A DNA stretch of 11,904 bases from the NCBI GenBank assembly GCA_002347485.1, contig DDXM01000021.1, positions 17,454 through 29,357 of the forward strand, given 5' to 3'. This document shows, one piece after another, positions 7,209 to 11,904 of the stretch (the first letter of the stretch is position 1; each line of letters opens with the position of its first letter). The notes beneath the pieces were generated by a model. The model was given only the letters and a program-made list of their open reading frames with translations, did not search any database and had not been told where the DNA came from. A program made the translations under genes and the position numbers. Origin of the DNA: Anaerolineaceae bacterium UBA2260 (GTDB lineage: Bacteria; Chloroflexota; Anaerolineae; Anaerolineales; Anaerolineaceae).

Positions 7209-8028
7209 AGAAGAAATCCTGTTGGATGTGATTGGCTTCACATATGGCGCGTATCTCTTCGCGGCTCAAGCCGCTGGCGGGTTCACCGGCGGCCAGGTTC
7301 AAATATTCGTACCTGGCGGCGGTTTCGGCGTACTCCACCAGGTCGACCGCGTGCATCAGCGACTGGTCTGAACGCGCGATCACCCCGTGTTTCGCCCAAA
7401 CTACCAGCCGGTGATTGCGCGCCCAGATGGCGTTGGCAGACATCAACTCAGCCGACCCCGGCACATGGAAGGGCATGAAACCGATGCCCTCCGGCATGTT
7501 GAGAATGGTTTCCGGCTGCCAGTGCAGCAGGTGAGTATTAAGGAAACGTTCGTCCTGGTAGCGGGGAATGTGGCTCAGGTAGGTGAGGTGAACAGGCTGC
7601 ACGTGGATGATGGCGTGAAAACCGACTTTATTGGTCAGCACCTGGTCATAATGCACCGCCAAATGCGAGTTGAACTCGCTCGTCACGCGCGTAAAGCAGC
7701 AGTTTTTCGCTGTGAACTGTTGTGCCGTTAACCCATCCTCCCCAATCACCAGGCAGGCGATATTCCCCTGCGGGTCATCCTTGATCTCGCGCAGCCGCCG
7801 CCCTGACCCGCTCACCAGCAGTGTCGCACCAGCCAGAGCCGGCACCCCCATCGGAAGCTCAAGATTTTTCACAACGGGGAATAGCTCACGCGGGTCGAGT
7901 TCACCGAGCAGGCATAGCGAGAGATTACCAGCCGCTCCTTCGCTGGTATCGATATCCGCGAGGTAACGCCCGGCTTCACCCAGCAGGGTGAGTAATTCGG
8001 TCAGGGAGTGGGAGACTGAAATCGGCAT
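7207..8028 (-). CDS. class II aldolase, rhamnulose-1-phosphate aldolase (RhaD)-like
   Basis: A 273-residue class II aldolase/adducin-fold protein, close in length and layout to E. coli RhaD (274), which splits L-rhamnulose 1-phosphate into dihydroxyacetone phosphate and L-lactaldehyde in the cytoplasm. Aligned landmarks: phosphate-binding AAGNLSL (32-38, RhaD NGGNLTL), SGSG (73-76), catalytic Glu118 in TSEF (RhaD Glu117), His142 (His141), Glu173 (near RhaD Glu171), and His214 in WAKHG (His212). Gln144 stands where RhaD has the zinc ligand His143; the codon is CAG on the sequence read. His147 follows three residues later. The protein could therefore be an aldolase with altered metal binding, a RhaD-like subfamily with different chemistry, or inactive. 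It is monocistronic as far as can be seen, with no clear Shine-Dalgarno sequence before ATG 8028. The symbol rhaD is not assigned for these reasons. Confidence 0.78.
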   Translation of the reverse strand: MPISVSHSLTELLTLLGEAGRYLADIDTSEGAAGNLSLCLLGELDPRELFPVVKNLELPMGVPALAGATLLVSGSGRRLREIKDDPQGNIACLVIGEDGLTAQQFTAKNCCFTRVTSEFNSHLAVHYDQVLTNKVGFHAIIHVQPVHLTYLSHIPRYQDERFLNTHLLHWQPETILNMPEGIGFMPFHVPGSAELMSANAIWARNHRLVVWAKHGVIARSDQSLMHAVDLVEYAETAARYEYLNLAAGEPASGLSREEIRAICEANHIQQDFF

Positions 8029-8054
8029 AGTGCGGCTGCCATTGGTGGAACTTT

Positions 8055-8079
8055 ATTATCTTATCACGATGTGGTCGTG
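8055..8079 (-). promoter_or_regulatory. candidate promoter/operator of the aldolase gene
   Basis: On the minus strand a GATAAT at 8060-8055 could be a -10 box, some 27 bases before the ATG. Between it and the -35 position lies an inverted repeat, CACGA-TGTGG-TCGTG (8065-8079 on the plus strand), with 5-base arms. Spacer location fits an operator. Both elements are short and may be chance. Confidence 0.22.
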
Positions 8080-8140
8080 TAGGCGTCATTGACTCATGAA
8101 AATCGCAGGTTGAGATTCGAAAATTGCCGAATGGCGGGTT

Positions 8141-8380
8141 TTAGCCCTGGTTGTTGATCATCTCGATCGAGGCTTTTCCTGTCATAGCTCGACCCGGATC
8201 TCCACCACGCACAACCGCTCCCAATCATTCGCGATCTCCACCTGGCCTTCCGAGATGTAATCCGGTGAGTATTTTTCCAGCAGGCAGTTAAGCGCGTGTC
8301 GCTTCTCTTCATCGTTCGTGGCATGCTCGCTTCGCCAAACACGATCACGCTGCGGTAAAGGGTGGTGAATTTTTGCGCGA
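8141..8380 (-). pseudogene. C-terminal half of a NimA/PNPOx-family flavoprotein, frameshifted
   Basis: Reading leftwards, three frames join into one recognisable C-terminal half of a pyridoxamine 5'-phosphate oxidase-like (NimA-type FMN-binding) protein. Frame 1 gives AQKFTTLYRSVIVFGEA (about 8378-8328). Frame 2 gives HATNDEEKRHALNCLLEKYS onward to WERLCVVEIRVE (8325-8188). Frame 3 gives MTGKASIEMINNQG and a stop (8185-8141). In this family the segments run YRSVxxFGxA, then DEExKRxAL..LxxKYSP, then IxxEHxTGKAS, so the order and spacing are right. The two joins are each repaired by one inserted base, at about 8327 and at about 8187, where GAGCTATGACAGG becomes Glu-His-Met-Thr-Gly. The N-terminal FMN-binding half is missing. 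Expressed as it stands it would be non-functional. Neighbouring genes have no such breaks, which argues against poor sequence quality. Confidence 0.75.
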
Positions 8381-8569
8381 CCACCAGCCCGCGCGACATG
8401 CGCGTCTTTCGCTGCAGCCACAGGATCACGGGACGCAGAAGCACGGTGATCAGCGCAGCGATGACCAGCAGCGGCAGAACCGAGCAGCTCGGTAGATACC
8501 AAAAACCGCCAGAATAGCCAATCCTGCTCCGACAATATAAAGGGTGGTTTTGCTCCATTCGCTGCGCAT
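8381..8569 (-). pseudogene. remnant of a small two-helix membrane protein gene
   Basis: A start with strong signals survives: AGGAGA (8583-8578) lies 8 bases before ATG 8569. The first frame reads MRSEWSKTTLYIVGAGLAIL and continues AVFGIYR, one membrane helix, then runs to a stop at 8450 through unlikely sequence. A one-base repair at about 8490 moves into the next frame, which reads SVLPLLVIAALITVLLRPV and WLQRKTR, a second helix plus basic tail. That frame continues without a stop into the PNPOx-family remnant, so the two broken genes appear to have been fused by an internal deletion around 8380-8395. I do not recognise the membrane protein; it may instead have been the start of a longer gene now lost. 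Confidence 0.55.
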
Positions 8570-8630
8570 CAATTTTCTCTCCTGCGCTGATGGATGCCAG
8601 AAATGGATCATCTCCCGGCGCTGATTATTA

Positions 8631-8699
8631 TTACAACGAACCGCCACGCCGGATGCGCTCCGCGCGGTGGTAATTCTCCCAATACGGCAAGATGGTGGG
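8631..8699 (-). pseudogene. possible C-terminal relic of an unidentified gene
   Basis: Just after the GH35 stop, in another frame, 22 codons read PTILPYWENYHRAERIRRGG plus Ser-Leu and end at TAA TAA TAA (8633-8625). Codon third positions are nearly all G or C, as in the intact neighbours, and the composition (basic, aromatic) looks like a real protein C-terminus. There is no start codon or upstream frame free of the GH35 gene, so if real it is a truncated tail left by a deletion. I cannot name the parent gene. Confidence 0.25.
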
Positions 8700-8701
8700 G
8701 C

Positions 8702-11017
8702 TTACACCCTGCTCAGCACAATCTTCCCATCCATCGCGTGCAAACGCACCCGCTCGACCTCTGCGGTTTTTTCCACCACTTCTGCGCCTTCACAGCGGTA
8801 TCCGCGCAACGTCAACCCGGCATCAAACTCGTCCTGCGCGGCTTTCAGCGTGATGGTCAGGTCTTCGCGCACCACCTCGCGGATTTCTGCGCTGGCATAA
8901 TCCAGGCGCACGTCCGGCGCAAGCTGCCAGCCCAGCGGTAGAATCGCTCCGCGGCGGGCAGGCAGGCAGACCGGGCTGCCGCCAAAGAGCGGCTCGCCGG
9001 CAAGCTGGATCACGGTGGCAATCGGGTCATCTTGATAGTTGCTAACGAACAGGAAGCTGCCACGCGCGCCGGCGCTCAGGCGTGTGTCGGCCCATTCGCT
9101 GGTTTCAAACAGTGCCGGGCAACCCATCTTCAGCGCCATCTGGTTGACAACGTCGCCGTCGTCGAGCGTGAAAGCGCCAAAGGCCGCGCCGAACACCAGC
9201 GCCTTGCCCGAGCCCAGCGATTTGATGAAGCCCACCACGCGACCGTCGTCATGCGAGGCGATTACTTCGTCAAAGCTGCCTGTATAGGTCTGCATGAACG
9301 AAACCGGGATATCGACATACTGAAAGGCGTTGATCTCGTTATGCGCAAAGGGCGCATCATCCTCAATCTGGCGCAGGTCGAGTGCGTCCTTGAGGATTGT
9401 GCAGGGCTGGCCCGTAAAATCCTGCTCGCACATGCGCCCGACCAGCACCAGTTTGCCGCCGCCGGCCACATAATCCACCAGCTTTTGCTGCGTGGCAGTG
9501 TCGCATTGTTTCTCCATCATCACCCACAGCAGCGGCGTACGCGCCGGGTTCAGCGGCGCGCTGGTCAGTTCCAGCGCGTCAAATGGGCGGTGGCTGAGTG
9601 CCAACCCACGGGCCAGGAAATCAAACAGCACCGTGTCGCGCTGGTGGGTGATGATGTCGGTGGACATTTTGGTGCTGGCGTTGTGCACCTCGGTCTTGAA
9701 ATAATCAAGCAGGTACCCGATGGTGGTCACGGTTTTGGGCTGTGCCAGAACCAGGTCAACGCCGTAGGCGTTCAACGTGCTGGAAAGCTGCGGGTAGCGG
9801 AAGTAATGCCGACGCAGCGTGCCGTCCTTGCGCACCGGATGGCCCCAATCGTGCCGTTTGACCGGGCTGAGCACCGGGTGGTTTTCGCCGTCGCAGAACA
9901 GGTAATGGTTGACCGCGCGCAGGCCGTTGGAAATGCATAGCCGGCTAAACAGGTCATTGAAAGACGACTGCCCATTGCTGTGATCCTGGTTTCCGCCAGC
10001 CTGGAACTCAATAGAAAACAGCGGTTGATCGGGGTTTTGAACCGCCTTGGTCATCTCGTTCACCAGCAGCAGCTGGTGATAGTTGCCTTCGCCGATGACC
10101 GCCGGGTACACATCGATGGCGCTGATCATGTCGTCCATGCGAATCACGTCGATCAACTGTGAAATGCCAATCGGGAAGGTCTTGCCGCCGTTGGCAAAGC
10201 CGTGAATGTTGATCACCTCCGGCACATCCAGCCCGTTGGCGCGCGCTTCCTTGCGCAGGAATTCGGTGTATTCGCGCAGGTAGATGCGATAGAAATCCTT
10301 GTAATCCTCAAGCCCCTGAGCCGCGCAAGGATGCGCGGGAATGCTGAGTGCGTCGCGCAGTGTGTCTACCAGCGATCCGCCAGGGTAGCGTTCTGGAGCC
10401 GCATCGCCGTAACGCGCCAGCACATAAGCCGCCATCCGCGCCAGCGTATCCGGGTTGACGTCCAGCATGTTGCGAACCCACTGGATCATGCCCATTTCAT
10501 TATCAAGCTGCATCATGATGATTTTGCCGCCGCGGGTGATTTGGCGCGGCGTCAGCACCTCAAACACCGCCTGGTACCAACGGGTCACACAAGACTGGTA
10601 GTCGGGATGCAGGTAGCTGACAAAGTTCTGGATGCGCTCACCACGGTTAACCACCGCCACCTGCGGATAGCGGCTGAAAACCCACGGGGGAATGCCCTCG
10701 TTGATCGTCTCGGCATTGATGTACGGCCCCGGCCGGGCGATGATCCACAAGCCCATCTCCGCCGCCAGGTCCAAAAAGCCGGCCAGGTCGCGCATCGGGT
10801 GGCTGTGCCCGTCCAAGTCTGTCACGCCATCTTCAACCTGGTGCCACAACCAGGGAATGTAAGAAGCAACCGCATTAAATCCGGCCGATTTCAACAAATC
10901 CAGGCGCTGGCGCCATTCTGCCCTGGGGGTGCGAAAATAATGAAATTCGCCCGCCTGAATCAACACAGGTTGGCCATCCAGCCAGAACTGGCCGTTCTTT
11001 GCATAGAATTTGCTCAT
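8702..11017 (-). CDS. glycoside hydrolase family 35 (beta-galactosidase-type)
   Basis: A 771-residue retaining beta-glycosidase with a GH35 (beta-galactosidase) TIM barrel at the N-terminus. Landmarks: GQPVLIQAGEFHYFRTPRAEW (split over residues 15-35, where GH35 proteins read sGeiHYfRxPxxxW), the YIPWLWHQVEDG strand (53-64), RPGPYINAETINEGIPPW (95-112), and the acid/base segment MMQLDNEMGM with Glu174. The likely nucleophile is Glu337 in SIEFQAGG. The HDWGHPVRKDGTLRRHY segment (about 389-405) also fits. From about residue 420 the C-terminal beta-domains are less conserved. No signal peptide is seen, so it should act in the cytoplasm on imported oligosaccharides. ATG 11017 has AGGAG 8 bases upstream, and that AGGAG lies inside the last codons of the preceding gene, whose stop is three bases before this start. 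The linkage specificity is not readable from the sequence. Confidence 0.85.
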   Translation of the reverse strand: MSKFYAKNGQFWLDGQPVLIQAGEFHYFRTPRAEWRQRLDLLKSAGFNAVASYIPWLWHQVEDGVTDLDGHSHPMRDLAGFLDLAAEMGLWIIARPGPYINAETINEGIPPWVFSRYPQVAVVNRGERIQNFVSYLHPDYQSCVTRWYQAVFEVLTPRQITRGGKIIMMQLDNEMGMIQWVRNMLDVNPDTLARMAAYVLARYGDAAPERYPGGSLVDTLRDALSIPAHPCAAQGLEDYKDFYRIYLREYTEFLRKEARANGLDVPEVINIHGFANGGKTFPIGISQLIDVIRMDDMISAIDVYPAVIGEGNYHQLLLVNEMTKAVQNPDQPLFSIEFQAGGNQDHSNGQSSFNDLFSRLCISNGLRAVNHYLFCDGENHPVLSPVKRHDWGHPVRKDGTLRRHYFRYPQLSSTLNAYGVDLVLAQPKTVTTIGYLLDYFKTEVHNASTKMSTDIITHQRDTVLFDFLARGLALSHRPFDALELTSAPLNPARTPLLWVMMEKQCDTATQQKLVDYVAGGGKLVLVGRMCEQDFTGQPCTILKDALDLRQIEDDAPFAHNEINAFQYVDIPVSFMQTYTGSFDEVIASHDDGRVVGFIKSLGSGKALVFGAAFGAFTLDDGDVVNQMALKMGCPALFETSEWADTRLSAGARGSFLFVSNYQDDPIATVIQLAGEPLFGGSPVCLPARRGAILPLGWQLAPDVRLDYASAEIREVVREDLTITLKAAQDEFDAGLTLRGYRCEGAEVVEKTAEVERVRLHAMDGKIVLSRV

Positions 11018-11020
11018 ACG

Positions 11021-11904
11021 TTAAACTCCTGGTTTTTTGGTAAATTCCAATACTGCCAGCGATTTTTGAATCAGGTCGCTGCCGGTGTAGGTCTTCCAGA
11101 TCAATCCACTCAGATAATTGTCGGTCATGATCATCGAGCAGCCCTTGTCGATGCCGTACAGCGAGGTGCTGTACCACGTCGGAGTCACATCCAGGTTGTA
11201 GGCATCGTAAAAGCCGAAGTATCCCCAGGTGCGCGGTTGCTGGTGATAGAGATAATCGGCCAGCGCCAGCGTTTCTTCCGGGATGAAGGGCAGGCAGCCC
11301 AGCGCGGCGTAAATGGAAATCGTGCCGTCGTGCCAGGGCTCGCCCTTGCAGGGAGGGCTGCCATAAACGCTGTAACCGCGCGGGCAATCACCCGCACTGA
11401 GCCCCCAGCTGTTGGCATGATAGGTCTTGAACTTATCCGAGTTCTCGATGCAAAAACTGCGGTTGGCCAGCGCCGCCCGGCGCGTGTTCTCAAACCAGTC
11501 CACGCCGTACGGATCCAAGTAGCTGCCAAAATCCATCCAGGCTTCGCTGAACAGGTAGGCAAACAGGCTGCCACCGGGAATGAAGATGACAGGTTTGCCT
11601 TGGTAGAAACCGGTGTCGCGCGAGAAACCAGCGTATAACCGGCGGGCCGTTTCGGGTGCGACAAACGGCGCGGCCTGCAGGTACATCATCTTCTGCTCAG
11701 CCGACATATTCCACTGCGAGATAAAGCCGGGCTCGCCTTCCACGTAGTCGCCGTACCGGTCGGGGTTATAGGCCATGTGAAAGAGCATCCGACCGTCGCG
11801 TTCAAACACCAACCAGTTCCAGTCCACCCGCTCCAGCAATCGGCTCGCCAGTTCCTGGATATCTGCATCCTGGAAGTAGGCTGCCGCGGTGATCACCCCG
11901 TTCA
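11021..11904 (-). CDS. PF10091 glycoamylase-family protein (partial, N-terminus off-window)
   Basis: Partial protein of 294 visible residues whose frame stays open to the right edge, so the true start lies outside. Family markers of the glycoamylase domain (PF10091, related to GH144/GH189-type beta-1,2-glucan enzymes): DWNWLVFERDGR near the start, MDFGSYLDPYGVDWFENTRR about 120-140 residues after the GTG at 11896, the YGSPPCKGEPWHDGTIS segment (about 178-194), YAALGCLPFIPEETLALADY, and WGYFGFYDAYNLD. The visible order and spacing are typical of the (alpha/alpha)6 domain. Its stop (TAA, 11023-11021) is three bases before the GH35 start, so the two are an operon and translationally coupled. The chemistry differs among members of this family, so the substrate is uncertain; association with a beta-galactosidase-type partner suggests a beta-linked glycan. 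Confidence 0.8.
   Translation of the reverse strand, partial: NGVITAAAYFQDADIQELASRLLERVDWNWLVFERDGRMLFHMAYNPDRYGDYVEGEPGFISQWNMSAEQKMMYLQAAPFVAPETARRLYAGFSRDTGFYQGKPVIFIPGGSLFAYLFSEAWMDFGSYLDPYGVDWFENTRRAALANRSFCIENSDKFKTYHANSWGLSAGDCPRGYSVYGSPPCKGEPWHDGTISIYAALGCLPFIPEETLALADYLYHQQPRTWGYFGFYDAYNLDVTPTWYSTSLYGIDKGCSMIMTDNYLSGLIWKTYTGSDLIQKSLAVLEFTKKPGV
11024..11029 (-). promoter_or_regulatory. ribosome binding site of the GH35 gene inside the upstream gene's end
   Basis: AGGAG, about 8 bases before the GH35 ATG (11017), is formed by the final codons Pro-Gly-Val of the glycoamylase-family gene, directly before its TAA. This couples the two reading frames. Confidence 0.7.

Noticed and set aside
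8141..8569. Treating the minus-strand frames at 8094-8558, 8182-8535 and 8450-8647 as three separate small genes
   Set aside because: Each frame makes sense only for part of its length, and the sensible parts join end to end with one-base repairs, which is the signature of one frameshifted stretch rather than three real genes.
10202..11638. A 478-residue open frame on the plus strand across the GH35 start and glycoamylase-family gene
   Set aside because: It lies opposite two well-supported genes, has no family resemblance and no ribosome binding site, and is explained by GC-rich antisense shadowing. The same applies to plus-strand frames at 3943-4665, 4697-5419 and 9032-9940.
1..11904. CRISPR arrays, insertion sequences, integrases, phage genes, toxin-antitoxin pairs and origins
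   Set aside because: No regular repeat-spacer pattern, transposase or integrase motifs, or long direct/inverted repeats at element ends were seen in the sequence.

Overview
The window is bacterial, with gene-dense coding on both strands and moderate-to-high GC. The mix of a dipeptide/oligopeptide-type ABC importer, a TldD/TldE peptidase pair, a major facilitator transporter and a cytoplasmic glycan-degradation block (PF10091 glycoamylase-like protein, GH35 glycosidase, class II aldolase) would suit an anaerobic heterotroph such as an Anaerolineae-like Chloroflexota. That taxonomic guess is inferred from gene content and general sequence feel only and is weak.

Layout, left to right. (1) 1-2077, plus strand: two consecutive ABC permeases of the DppB/DppC (OppB/OppC) type, the end of an operon whose binding protein and ATPases are not in the window. 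(2) 2194-2547, plus strand: a small three-helix DUF4870/Tic20-like membrane protein with its own ribosome binding site and a promoter carrying a 14-base dyad. It ends at a bidirectional terminator (2576-2600) that also serves the opposing tldDE operon. (3) 5472 down to 2630, minus strand: tldD then tldE, two bases apart, forming the TldD/TldE metallopeptidase. (4) 5706-6977, plus strand: an MFS transporter read divergently from tldD. (5) 6978-7208: non-coding, ending in tandem hairpins, the second a bidirectional terminator that overlaps the stop codon of the next gene. (6) 8028 down to 7207, minus strand: a RhaD-like class II aldolase in which one expected zinc-binding His is Gln. (7) About 8700 down to 8141: a gene graveyard. 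It holds the C-terminal half of a NimA/PNPOx-family flavoprotein broken by two one-base losses, preceded by a frameshifted small membrane ORF that still has a good ribosome binding site, and a possible C-terminal relic of a third gene. (8) 11017 down to 8702, minus strand: a GH35 beta-galactosidase-type enzyme, immediately downstream of (9) an N-terminally incomplete PF10091 glycoamylase-family protein that runs off the right edge.

How the parts work together: the glycoamylase-like gene and GH35 gene are translationally coupled (3-base gap, ribosome binding site of the second inside the end of the first) and probably act on the same glycan, with neither showing a secretion signal in the visible sequence. 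The aldolase could take a deoxy-sugar phosphate released by such a pathway, but it is separated by the decayed region and probably has its own promoter. The most distinctive observations are the well-resolved pseudogene at 8141-8569, the altered metal site of the aldolase, and the compact promoter dyads. I did not find a CRISPR array, rRNA, tRNA, transposase or a clearly new multi-gene system.
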